Shown here: positions 34,464 through 42,710 of the stretch, piece after piece | Layout of the letters: the number at the start of each line of letters is the position of its first letter | Position numbering within the stretch: the stretch's first letter is position 1 | Assembly (NCBI GenBank): GCA_040768585.1 | Contig: JAXGMQ010000001.1 | Coordinates: forward strand, 558,001 to 622,000 | Length of the DNA stretch: 64,000 nucleotides | Origin: JAXGMQ01 sp040768585 | GTDB taxonomy: Bacteria; Caldisericota; Caldisericia; JAAYUI01 | Direction: 5' to 3' | Program-made: the position numbers and the translations under genes | Notes under the pieces: model-generated | The model's input: only the letters and a program-made list of their open reading frames with translations | What the model was told of the DNA's origin: nothing | The model's database searches: none

Positions 34464-36608
34464 ATGAATATGAAAAAGCTATTTGTGGTACTGCTGACAC
34501 TCGTTGTCACACTGTCGGTTTTTGCCAGCTACAGCGACCACACGCAGGCAAACTCGAATCCATATTTGAGGATTCTCGCCCCAACGGGCGGAGAGATGTG
34601 GCAAAACGGAAGCAATCAGATTGTTGCCTGGGCATCATCAAACCTTAATCCCCAGGGCAAGATATTCGTCTATTACGGTGATGATACCAATTGGTTCAAG
34701 ATTGCTGGCCCCATCCCAACAACACTGAATGCTCACATGTGGAAGGTTGAGGATGTAAAGATGACATACGCAAAGGTCAAAGTCACCTGCTTTGTCGGCT
34801 CAGAGATTCTCATTGAAGATGTCTCAGAAGGATATGTCACCTTCACGGGCTCAACTCAACAAATGTCGCCACCAGTGCTTGTCAAACCACTCGAGGGTGA
34901 GGTCAATGTCTCCACAGTTCCAACCTTCCATTGGGAAGAGAATCCGCTTGCCTACAGCTACAGGCTCCAGATATCACGTGATCAGAGCTTCAACAATGTC
35001 TACATGGACAGGTGGATTATCGGCAAGACAAGCTATACTCCCGATGTTTCTCTTGGAGGGAATGTTGTCTACTATTGGCGAATGGCTTGTTTCAGCGCAG
35101 CTGGCACACCGAGTCTTTGGACATACCCAAGACTCTTCGAGACCGGTCTGGGAGACAACGCCAACTACTTCATGTCATATGGAACAATCAAGGACGACTA
35201 CGGCAACCCGGTTCAAAACGTGTTTGTTGACTTCAAATGCGAAACATCAGGCATCATGGCTCCTGAGTCTGTTGCCACCGACGAGTTTGGCAGATGGACT
35301 CAAACGGGCTTCAAGGTAGGATACACATTCAAAGCAATGCCAAGAAAGATCGGCTATGACTTTGTACCAAGCGAGAAATCATTTGAGCTTTGGAAACACA
35401 GCGAGATTGACTTTGAAGCAAAACCACTCTACAGGGGTGGACTAATTGTCGCCTACCCAAATGGTGGAGAAGTGATAAAAGCTGGTTCTGAGCAGACAAT
35501 CAGATGGACATCGTCAGGGCTTCCAGCGGATGGTTCGATCTACATATCACTTATTCGAGGTAGCGATGTCCACGAACTCATCGCAGGCCCAGTGTCAGTT
35601 CATGCCACAAGCTACATCTGGCAGGTGCCAGAGAGACCAACAGAAAAAGCCAAGATTTTCATCGAGTGCCGAGTTGGTGACATTGTCTCCTCAGTCGATG
35701 ACAGCAATTGGTGGTTCATGATACAGTCTGACCCAGCTGTTCCGACCATGCCAACACTTCTTTCACCATATGATGGTTCAGAGTGGGAGTCACTCACACC
35801 AACGCTCTCATGGAAGGGAATCACGGGATACAATAACCACCTGGTTCAGCTTGCAACAGACCCCCAATTTGCGAACATCGTTGTTGACCGCTACACAACA
35901 AACACGTGGCTCACGGTTGAGGCTGCCCTCCGCAAGGGCATGACCTACTATTGGCGAGTGAAATCCTTCAACAACACGACATCCGATACTACAGAGTGGA
36001 GCTGGTGGTGGCACTTCAAAACGGGCTACCAGACGGTCGAAGAGGGATGGCAGGCAAGCGGATATGTAACAGATGAGTATGGCAACCCTGTTTATGGCGC
36101 GCTTATATCTTTTGTTTGCATGTCAGGCAGTAGCAGAACGCCATCTCCGGCTGTGACAAACAGTCAGGGGTTCTGGGTGGCAAATGGTTTTGTCCCAGAA
36201 GAGAAATACGCCGTTTATCCAGCACTCCTAAATTCCGTCTTCTCTCCACCCAACAGAACCATCGATGAAACAACATCATCTGGGGTTGATTTCAAAATCA
36301 CAAGCTATCCTGGCGCATCACGCATTTCCGTGAGATCTCCGTCGGGTGGGTCATATGTCCGTGGCACAACACAGCTTATCGCCTGGGCAGCAACCGATAT
36401 CCCCCATGACGCTGTCTACTACGTGCAACTTCTCCATGATGGAAAGGTGATGCAGATAAAGGGGCCACTTGGCAGCGATGTCAGCTCGATTGTCTGGGAA
36501 GTGCCAGATGTTATCACAAACAATGGCAAGGTTCGAGTTCAGGCATGGAAGAATGCTCAGGTGATTGCAGAGGGATTCAGTCAGACGATATCGATAACAG
36601 GCCCATAA
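34464..36608 (+). CDS. Secreted modular surface protein with A-B-C-A-B-C-A domain repeats
   Basis: A 714-residue exported protein. After a signal peptide (MKKLFVVLLTLVVTLSVFA) come three domain types in order. A: Kre9/KNH-like beta domains beginning ILAPTGGEMW, IVAYPNGGEVI and VRSPSGGSYV. B: FN3-like domains (VLVKPLEGEVNVS...YYWRMACFS and TLLSPYDGSEWES...YYWRVKSFN). C: carboxypeptidase-regulatory-like domains (YGTIKDDYGNPVQNVFVDF and SGYVTDEYGNPVYGALISF). The order is A1 B1 C1 A2 B2 C2 A3 with a period near 295 residues. It looks like an adhesion or scaffold protein; no catalytic motif is seen. ATG 34464 lies 7 bases after GGAGG, better than ATG 34446. A strong terminator follows the gene. 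Confidence 0.8.
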   Translation: MNMKKLFVVLLTLVVTLSVFASYSDHTQANSNPYLRILAPTGGEMWQNGSNQIVAWASSNLNPQGKIFVYYGDDTNWFKIAGPIPTTLNAHMWKVEDVKMTYAKVKVTCFVGSEILIEDVSEGYVTFTGSTQQMSPPVLVKPLEGEVNVSTVPTFHWEENPLAYSYRLQISRDQSFNNVYMDRWIIGKTSYTPDVSLGGNVVYYWRMACFSAAGTPSLWTYPRLFETGLGDNANYFMSYGTIKDDYGNPVQNVFVDFKCETSGIMAPESVATDEFGRWTQTGFKVGYTFKAMPRKIGYDFVPSEKSFELWKHSEIDFEAKPLYRGGLIVAYPNGGEVIKAGSEQTIRWTSSGLPADGSIYISLIRGSDVHELIAGPVSVHATSYIWQVPERPTEKAKIFIECRVGDIVSSVDDSNWWFMIQSDPAVPTMPTLLSPYDGSEWESLTPTLSWKGITGYNNHLVQLATDPQFANIVVDRYTTNTWLTVEAALRKGMTYYWRVKSFNNTTSDTTEWSWWWHFKTGYQTVEEGWQASGYVTDEYGNPVYGALISFVCMSGSSRTPSPAVTNSQGFWVANGFVPEEKYAVYPALLNSVFSPPNRTIDETTSSGVDFKITSYPGASRISVRSPSGGSYVRGTTQLIAWAATDIPHDAVYYVQLLHDGKVMQIKGPLGSDVSSIVWEVPDVITNNGKVRVQAWKNAQVIAEGFSQTISITGP

Positions 36609-36643
36609 CACGGAGCTAGTTCGTCATATTGTGTAAGAACTAC

Positions 36644-36674
36644 AGGGGTGCAACCATTTTTGCACCCCTTTTTT
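36644..36674 (+). terminator. Rho-independent terminator
   Basis: A perfect 10-bp stem AGGGGTGCAA / TTGCACCCCT with a 6-base loop, followed by a T run, 36 bases after the modular surface-protein stop. Confidence 0.9.
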
Positions 36675-36766
36675 GGTTTGTCGTATATGAAAGTAGGGTA
36701 ATGATTTTCCTAAGACAAAAAACCTGCTCCCCTTCAATCATCAACTGCAGAGTCTCACCAAACTCT

Positions 36767-36788
36767 CTCTCCCTTTTAAAAGGGAGAG
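36767..36788. repeat. REP-like palindrome
   Basis: CTCTCCCTTTT joined directly to its reverse complement AAAAGGGAGAG makes a perfect 22-bp palindrome. Flanks continue as imperfect arms (CTCACCAAACT on the left, GGCAGGGGTGGGGG on the right, to about 36803). The pattern resembles the CTCTCCC...GGGAGAGGGC-type extragenic palindromes scattered in many genomes. Only one copy occurs in this window. Confidence 0.5.
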
Positions 36789-36818
36789 GGCAGGGGTGGG
36801 GGTTATCTATGTTTGGCT

Positions 36819-37796
36819 CTATATCAAATAATTCATTTCAATAAACGCCTCTCCTGCGTTTATCCTCGGAACGTTTCTATTCAAAATCTTTTGGTTCATA
36901 ATTCCCGTGTCATCTGGGTCATCAAGCACCAGCAACTGCCCCGTGACCACAATCCACCGCAGGTCGACAAAAAGCGGCATCGTCTCAAGATCGCAGTTTG
37001 TGAGGGTATTCTCTACCGAATACCCATCCATCACAAACTTATACATCTCCTGGGTTTTCTCTTCCCTGAGCTCTGGCAGAAAGAACATCGAGCCATAGAA
37101 CACAACCATTGCCAAATCATGGACAAAGTGCATGTGGGCAAGATCATCAAAATCAAAGATGCAGAGGTTGTAATCACCATCGATGTGATAGTTGCCCTGG
37201 TGGACGTCTGTGTGGATGAGTCCGTAGTTGTCAGCATTTTTTGGCAGTGCCAGAATCTGGCTGACCAGGTTTTTGCACCTCTCTTGCATGATTGGCTCTT
37301 TTGACAAATACCTCTCAGGGGTGGAATAGTATGGCTCCTGGTGCCAGTGGATTCTGTCATGAACTGGCTTAAAATCCTTTGTCAGTCTGTGCATCTTGCC
37401 AATTTGTTTGCCCCAGTTACTCCATAGCTTTGGGTTCATGTCATCCCTTGTTGGCCTTTTGCCGGGGGCTTCTGCAAATGCCGAGACAAAAAAACTCGAA
37501 CCATCTGAAGCCTCAATCTCCTCGCAAAAGCTTCCATCCTTTGACTTTCTTGGCATGGGAATCGAGACACCATTCTCGAAAAGGTAGTCCATAAACTCAA
37601 GCTCAGCTTGAATATCAGAGGCGCTCCTGTGGGTGCTGTGGGTGAACCTTACGATGAAGTTGTTGGGCTTTTTGACCTTGTAGACAATATTCTCAAACGC
37701 CCCAAGCTCAGTCGCATCAGCAGACACAGCACTGTATCGAGAGAGCCCTTTTGTAAGCACGTCTTCTGTTAATAGAGATTGGAAGAATGATTTCAT
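36819..37796 (-). CDS. APH-fold phosphotransferase (aminoglycoside phosphotransferase/homoserine kinase-like)
   Basis: A 325-residue kinase-fold protein. The catalytic loop is LIHTDVHQGNYHI near residue 193-205 and the metal-binding motif IFDFDD near 213, as in the APH/choline-kinase superfamily. The N-lobe has FENIVYKVKKPNNFIVRF. The substrate is unknown: family members act on antibiotics, homoserine, choline, sugars or proteins, and nothing nearby decides between these. Start: AAAGGAAAC lies about 9 bases before the ATG. It ends facing the surface-protein terminator. Confidence 0.85.
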   Translation of the reverse strand: MKSFFQSLLTEDVLTKGLSRYSAVSADATELGAFENIVYKVKKPNNFIVRFTHSTHRSASDIQAELEFMDYLFENGVSIPMPRKSKDGSFCEEIEASDGSSFFVSAFAEAPGKRPTRDDMNPKLWSNWGKQIGKMHRLTKDFKPVHDRIHWHQEPYYSTPERYLSKEPIMQERCKNLVSQILALPKNADNYGLIHTDVHQGNYHIDGDYNLCIFDFDDLAHMHFVHDLAMVVFYGSMFFLPELREEKTQEMYKFVMDGYSVENTLTNCDLETMPLFVDLRWIVVTGQLLVLDDPDDTGIMNQKILNRNVPRINAGEAFIEMNYLI

Positions 37797-37830
37797 AGGT
37801 ATTTGTTTCCTTTATTGCTAGTTTTATACT

Positions 37831-38514
37831 TCATTGGCTTCTTGGGTTATGATGTGTAAGAATAATTTCCGCAATTGCATCACCAAAAATGTAACTGGTG
37901 GTACATACTCCAGATCCAAAAAGTACATTCACAAGCAATCCATGAAAAATTGGTTTAATATTTTGAGTCACAATTCCACGTGTTTCAGTGGGAACGGTTA
38001 TGCTGTAATACGTTCCGAATCTCTTAGAGAAATCGTGTGCCTTTTCCAATGGTATATCGGCATGTTGGTCACTATCTCTCAAAGCAGAATATGGTTCACC
38101 ACTAAGCCTGTCATACTCATATATCATATTGAAAACATGTGTGGCTAATTGATTAATGTTCCAAAATCGAGGTGGATCATCATACAAGTATCTCATTTCT
38201 CCACTATCATCCCAATACGCCATTAAGTCCTTATTTTCCCACAAATCCACTGACCATTTTGATTTCTCATCCAAAAGAATATCTGCTAATAGATATGAAT
38301 AGTCCAGCATATCCTGAATATAAACCTCTTTCGATAGTGATACGAAGTAGCTATCTGGCATTTCTGTTAGGATGTGGTCTTCTGTTAGTTTGTACTCACC
38401 GACACAACCGCAAAGGGTAAAACTCGAAAAAGTCAAACTCAGTAAAAGGAAAAGTGATACAAGCAAACGCCAACATGGTTTTACTCTGATTACCTTGTTC
38501 TGTTTCAAGATCAA
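37831..38514 (-). CDS. Lipoprotein of unknown function
   Basis: A 227-residue lipoprotein I do not recognise. The signal peptide WRLLVSLFLLLSLTFSSFT ends in lipobox LCGC near residue 37. The mature part is mixed and aromatic-rich (YSYLLADILLDEKSKWSVDLWENK; NQLATHVFNMIYEY). The open frame extends to 38922, but that part runs antisense through purF. The TTG at 38514 has GGAGG 6 bases upstream, so I place the start there. It is divergent from purF and has no operon partner. A second small lipoprotein at 41390-41803 shares general features (ISVWL, YLLADI/DLAKDI style) and may be distantly related. Confidence 0.7.
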   Translation of the reverse strand: MILKQNKVIRVKPCWRLLVSLFLLLSLTFSSFTLCGCVGEYKLTEDHILTEMPDSYFVSLSKEVYIQDMLDYSYLLADILLDEKSKWSVDLWENKDLMAYWDDSGEMRYLYDDPPRFWNINQLATHVFNMIYEYDRLSGEPYSALRDSDQHADIPLEKAHDFSKRFGTYYSITVPTETRGIVTQNIKPIFHGLLVNVLFGSGVCTTSYIFGDAIAEIILTHHNPRSQ

Positions 38515-38697
38515 TTCAAACCTCCACGCTTTTAAATCATCACAATCTAGATTAACTAAAATGCTCAATATAGAAAAGAGGGAATTTCCTGACCTACTCT
38601 TTTTGATAATTCTTCTTTGGATAAAATACTTGACAAATCCCCCCCATTCACAAATCCTAATCACATAACCTAGTATCGCTAGAAGGGGATGACACAC

Positions 38698-40101
38698 ATG
38701 CACGAAGAATGTGGAGTGTTCGCTGTTGCTGGGCACAGAGATGCCGCATATTTGACATATATCGGTTTGTTGGCGTTGCAGCACCGTGGGCAAGAGGCTT
38801 GCGGTATCGTTTCGTGGCACGCGCCAGACATCACACGTATGCACAAGGATGTTGGTTCTGTTGTTGATGTGTTCGGCGAGGGCAGGCTCCACGGACTCAA
38901 GGGCACACACACCCTCGGACACGTGAGATACTCAACCAAGGGCAGGAACAGCATGGAGAACGCACAGCCACACAAGGCTGGTGAGTTCTGGGTTGCCTCA
39001 AACGGTGACATCGTCAACTACACTCAGCAGAGGCTCTTCCTCCAGGAACAGGGTCTCACCTTCATCTCCACAAATGACGGAGAGCTTCTTGCCAAAAACA
39101 TTCTCTTCAATAGCCAGAGGAAATTTGGCGTAGTTCCCGGTATCCTCCAACTCATGGAACACGTCCATGGCACATACTCGGCGGGACTTTTGGCAAACGG
39201 CAAGATGTACGCCTTTCGCGACCCGATGGGTATCAGACCACTAGTGCTTGGCAGAAAAGATGGAGCGGGCGTACTCTCTTCCGAGAGTTGCGCGCTTGAT
39301 GCGATTGGCGCTGAGTTCGTGCGTAGAGTCAATCCAGGTGAGATTGTAGACCTCACAACACTTGAGTCGCTAGCCACAGCACCAAATGCTTTGGATGTTG
39401 GTAAAATCTGCATCTTCGAGCATATCTATTTTGCCAGACCAGATTCTGTCATTCGTGGTGAGTTGCTCTGGGAATGCAGAAGAAGAATGGGTGCAAAGCT
39501 GGCTCAGGAAGACCCTGAAAAGGACTCCGAGATTGTCATCCCGGTGCCAGAGACAGGCAATCCAGCAGCTGTTGGGTTCGCCCAGGAACTCGGTATTCCG
39601 CTTGTGCCAGCCATCATCAAAAATCACTATGTCGGCAGAACCTTCATCACAGCCGGACAAGAGAAACGCCGTGAGAAAGTTCGCATCAAGCTCAACGTCA
39701 TGAAGAGCCTCGTTGAGGGCAAACGCATCAAGGTCATCGAAGACTCAATTGTCAGAGGGACAACAACCGGAATCCTCGTTGAGAAGCTCAAACAGGCGGG
39801 TGCTGCGAAGGTTTCACTGGCAATCTCATCTCCTCCCATCAAGCACCCATGCTTCTACGGGGTCGATACCGGAGTTCGGAAAGACCTCATCGCATCTGAG
39901 ATGAACGTTGAACAGATTCGAGATTACATTGGAGCTGACGCTCTTCAATATCTCTCTCTTGACGGGCTTCTTTCAGCATGCGGAGACAAATGCGAGAACT
40001 TCTGCACAGCCTGCTTGACAGGCGACTATCCAATCCCAGTTTCAGTAGATGGCACCGTACCATCAAAGGCTGAGTGGGAAGCCGGTAGACAGGGCGCATA
40101 G
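38698..40101 (+). CDS. purF: Amidophosphoribosyltransferase PurF
   Basis: PurF makes phosphoribosylamine from PRPP and glutamine, the first committed step of purine synthesis. The 467-residue protein has the N-terminal nucleophile Cys at residue 5 after start (MHEECGVFAV; the leading residues would be removed), GLLALQHRGQEACGI, LGHVRYSTKG, a PRPP loop VIEDSIVRGTTTG near 350 and Cys residues near the end (CGDKCENFCTAC) typical of Fe-S-containing PurF. I prefer ATG 38698, 9 bases after AGAAGGGG, to ATG 38689, which abuts it. No other pur gene is near; it stands alone. Confidence 0.96.
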   Translation: MHEECGVFAVAGHRDAAYLTYIGLLALQHRGQEACGIVSWHAPDITRMHKDVGSVVDVFGEGRLHGLKGTHTLGHVRYSTKGRNSMENAQPHKAGEFWVASNGDIVNYTQQRLFLQEQGLTFISTNDGELLAKNILFNSQRKFGVVPGILQLMEHVHGTYSAGLLANGKMYAFRDPMGIRPLVLGRKDGAGVLSSESCALDAIGAEFVRRVNPGEIVDLTTLESLATAPNALDVGKICIFEHIYFARPDSVIRGELLWECRRRMGAKLAQEDPEKDSEIVIPVPETGNPAAVGFAQELGIPLVPAIIKNHYVGRTFITAGQEKRREKVRIKLNVMKSLVEGKRIKVIEDSIVRGTTTGILVEKLKQAGAAKVSLAISSPPIKHPCFYGVDTGVRKDLIASEMNVEQIRDYIGADALQYLSLDGLLSACGDKCENFCTACLTGDYPIPVSVDGTVPSKAEWEAGRQGA

Positions 40102-40187
40102 AGGCACAACAAACATCCTACAACTATCACACCAACGTTTCTTGGCGTCCGCTCGTATGATAGATAAAGGGATTCGGAGGTGGATGT

Positions 40188-41306
40188 TTGAAGGTGGTTC
40201 TAAGCCTAGTTGCAGCGCTTCTTGTCTCATTGACCATGTCTGAGATGGCAACAAACCCTTGGGCAACCTTTGGTGGAAACAACCAGAGAACATCTGTCTG
40301 CGCGCCAGTTCATGCCCTCAAAGGCAACACAATGGAGGAGAAGTGGAGGTTCTTTGCCAGCAGCTGGGTTTCATCGCCTGCCATCACAATCGATTATGTC
40401 ATCTTTGGCACCACAGGTAGAGAGTTTTTTTGTCTGGATAGGGAAACGGGAAACATAGTCTGGCAGAAAAGATTAAAAGGTCAGATTCATGGTTGCCCAA
40501 CCATTTCAGGTGAGAGTGTATACATCGGCGACTCTGTTGGATGGATTGGTTGCCTGGACATCCACACAGGAGAAGAAATCTGGTCGACAAAAACCTCGGA
40601 TGGGATATTCAGCTCTGCCTGTGTTTTTGACGATATGGTATGTTTCACAAGTCAAAATGGATATGCGCTGTGTTTCACAAAGGATGGCGACAAATCCTGG
40701 AGATTCAAAACGGGGAACTCCATATATTCATCTGCCACCTACTGGAACGGCAAGGTCTACATCTCCTCAGACGACAGGTTCCTCTATTGTCTGGAGGGAG
40801 GGACAGGCGAACTTATTTGGAGCCGTGAGGTTGGCTCGATGTGCTGGGACGTCAGCCGCAAGGGTTCACCAACCGTCACGGAGGGAAGGATATACATTGG
40901 CACAAACGATGCCGAGATGTACTGTCTGGACGCAGAAACAGGCGATGAGGTCTGGTTCAAGCCAATGTGGGACAAAACGTTCTCGTCCGCTGTAATAGAC
41001 GACAAAGTCTATGTTGGCTCAGCAGATTACTCAATGTATTGTTTAGACAAAGACACAGGCGAGGAAATTTGGTCATTCAGGGCTAACTCCTGGATTGTTG
41101 ATTTTCCAGCGACAGACGGAAGGTATGTGCTGGTTCCATCCTGAGACACCCACCTCTACTGCCTGGATGGCAGCACGGGAGAACTTATCTGGAAATTCAA
41201 GACAGGGGCAGCTGCACACTGCTCCCCAGCGATCTTCGGGGGAGATGTTTTTATTGGTTCGAAGGATGGATTTATATATTGTATTGAAACCAAGGTTTCC
41301 AAATAA
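40188..41306 (+). pseudogene. PQQ-repeat beta-propeller protein interrupted by an in-frame TGA
   Basis: The first frame runs 40188-41144 (318 codons): signal peptide (MKVVLSLVAALLVSLTMS), then PQQ-type blades (FFCLDRETGNIVWQKRL, IGCLDIHTGEEIWSTK, YCLEGGTGELIWSREV, YCLDAETGDEVWFKPM, YCLDKDTGEEIWSFRA). The TGA at 41142-41144 is followed in the same frame by DTHLYCLDGSTGELIWKFKTG and further propeller sequence to TAA at 41304-41306. Other blades carry Trp, Tyr or Gly at the TGA position, so TGG to TGA is the simplest change. Either a recent nonsense mutation or a sequencing error is likely. The TTG start has GGAGG 7 bases upstream. No stalk domain is present. Confidence 0.8.
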
Positions 41307-41389
41307 TTATTCCCACACAACGAGTGCGAAACAGAATAGATACCCCGACTGGACCCACAGAGTTTTTCTTTTGAGTAATGTCTAACTTC

Positions 41390-41803
41390 TTATCTGATAT
41401 ATACTTGCTTATAGATGAGACGCATAGTTTCCTTTTCTGCAACAAGAACATAAGTGTTGCTTTCAAGCAAATTTTTCCAGAGAAAATCTGTTACATCATC
41501 GAGCATCTCAATATCTTTGTGGGCATCATTTTTGTCTGGATACATCTCGTCAAACTCCACCAACCAAACACTGATATCCTTGGCCAAATCATAAAGATCA
41601 GCGCCAAGGCATACGACTTTTTTTGATTCACTGATTGTGTGGGCAAAACTTAAATGTTCATCCGCAATCATCTCATAACCACACCCAAACAACAGATTTA
41701 TGGATAATAGCACAAGTAAAAGAAGAGATACGTTTCTCTTGAACCTTAGACCTTTACAAATATTCGTAGTTGCAACACTACTGCATCTGACAATATGTTC
41801 CAT
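41390..41803 (-). CDS. Small lipoprotein, unknown function
   Basis: A 137-residue predicted lipoprotein: RFKRNVSLLLLVLLSINLLFGCGYE with lipobox LLFGC near residue 42. The mature part (about 95 residues) is acidic and helical. I do not recognise it. ATG 41803 is 8 bases after GGGAG and is better than ATG 41818. It converges on the broken PQQ gene. Between it and 42067 (about 260 bases) I see no other gene. Confidence 0.65.
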   Translation of the reverse strand: MEHIVRCSSVATTNICKGLRFKRNVSLLLLVLLSINLLFGCGYEMIADEHLSFAHTISESKKVVCLGADLYDLAKDISVWLVEFDEMYPDKNDAHKDIEMLDDVTDFLWKNLLESNTYVLVAEKETMRLIYKQVYIR

Positions 41804-42066
41804 ATCGATCACTCCCATTCAAATAGTCTCTTTTATCTCAAAATACCACTAAAATCCTGGATAGTAAAACGATCTTTTCTTCGATCATCACCTATTTCCA
41901 AGTAGTATATTACAATCATGATATGTCGCGTATCATTCAGGTTCTATGGACTGACAGAATTCGATAGTTACCCTAACTAAACGACCAGCGAGGGTTATAA
42001 CAAAAAATAAACGGAAAAACTGAACCTACTCTTCGGTTATACGCCTTTTTAAAATATGAATTGAAC

Positions 42067-42094
42067 TTGTCAATTGGAATATGCCAACTAGAAT
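42067..42094 (+). promoter_or_regulatory. Leaderless promoter of a small lipoprotein gene
   Basis: TTGTCA (42067-42072), 16 bases, TAGAAT (42089-42094), 7 bases, ATG 42102. Same layout as the minD and ruvB promoters here. Confidence 0.6.
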
Positions 42095-42101
42095 GGCATA
42101 C

Positions 42102-42287
42102 ATGAAACGAGTTAGAAATGTTCTCCTGTTTGCCGTCGTTGTGTGCCTTGTTGCGTTGCCAAACCTTTTGTTTGTAGGTTGCAGCTGTGACTCAGGTAAA
42201 TCAATTACAAATGGAATCAACCTGAACATAAATAACTCAATCAGAAATGTTAGATGTATAGCCAACTCAAAAGCAAATCGTCTATGA
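42102..42287 (+). CDS. 61-residue predicted lipoprotein (leaderless)
   Basis: The product is MKRVRNVLLFAVVVCLVALP followed by NLLFVGCSCDSGKS and 27 polar residues. It is a positively charged N-terminus, hydrophobic core and a lipobox-like LFVGC, so export and lipid attachment are likely. There is no homologue I can name. Two upstream ATGs (42081, 42093) are in frame but lie within the promoter; the ATG at 42102 is exactly 7 bases after TAGAAT. A hydrophobic frame on the opposite strand (42400-42026) has no ribosome site and is probably a shadow. Confidence 0.5.
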   Translation: MKRVRNVLLFAVVVCLVALPNLLFVGCSCDSGKSITNGINLNINNSIRNVRCIANSKANRL

Positions 42288-42443
42288 AGAAAACCTAATT
42301 CTAGGGTAAAAAACTCAAGGATAAACGGACTATAGGTGAAACCCAGTAGAATAAAGAGTAAGAGGAATGATAGCCTGAAACACCCATGGTGAGATGGCAC
42401 AAATTACAAACCCAAAATGTTAGTATGAGTAAAATAAAAGGAG

Positions 42444-42710
42444 CTAGCTCCCTCTTCGCCAGTTTGAAAGGATTTCTCTGGCGATGTTTTCCCCCAACTC
42501 GAACGGGGCATCTAGAAGAATCAATCTTCCTTCTCTAAACACCTCGATTGTCATACCATCCCTGGTGAATTTCCTGGCATCGTCATTGCCACCCTTTGAA
42601 GTCCATCCATTAGGGGAGTAATCAAAGTCCAAATTGTTCCCAGTAAAATCTATCGCCTCAAAATCTGCAGTCTGCCCATATGAACAAAGCTCGTAAACCT
42701 TGATATTCAT
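42444..42710 (-). CDS. Small conserved-looking protein coupled to the class-V PLP enzyme
   Basis: An 88-residue protein, unrecognised. It is soluble, with no signal peptide and a mixed alpha/beta pattern (MNIKVYELCSYGQTADFEAID ... DGMTIEVFREGRLILLD ... IAREILSNW). ATG overlaps the stop of the PLP enzyme by 4 bases (ATGA), so it is co-translated with it. Context suggests an accessory of that enzyme or of the V4R cassette. A GGAG-CTAG-CTCC palindrome followed by T-rich sequence at the stop may be a weak terminator. Confidence 0.7.
   Translation of the reverse strand: MNIKVYELCSYGQTADFEAIDFTGNNLDFDYSPNGWTSKGGNDDARKFTRDGMTIEVFREGRLILLDAPFELGENIAREILSNWRRGS

Noticed and set aside
38630..38663. 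purF promoter from the perfect TTGACA at 38630-38635
   Set aside because: No acceptable -10 hexamer lies 15-19 bases downstream; left unannotated.
38515..38922. Long N-terminal extension of the lipoprotein gene across purF
   Set aside because: It is antisense to conserved purF codons; the TTG at 38514 with GGAGG and a lipobox signal is sufficient.
41142..41144. TGA as selenocysteine or as a reassigned Trp codon
   Set aside because: PQQ propellers are not selenoproteins, no insertion element is evident, and TGA is a genuine stop in other genes here.
42026..42400. 124-codon hydrophobic minus-strand frame
   Set aside because: No ribosome site or promoter; it overlaps the better-supported 61-residue plus-strand lipoprotein.
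42440..42451. GGAGCTAGCTCC as a strong terminator
   Set aside because: The usable stem is only 4 bp; mentioned only as a possible weak terminator.
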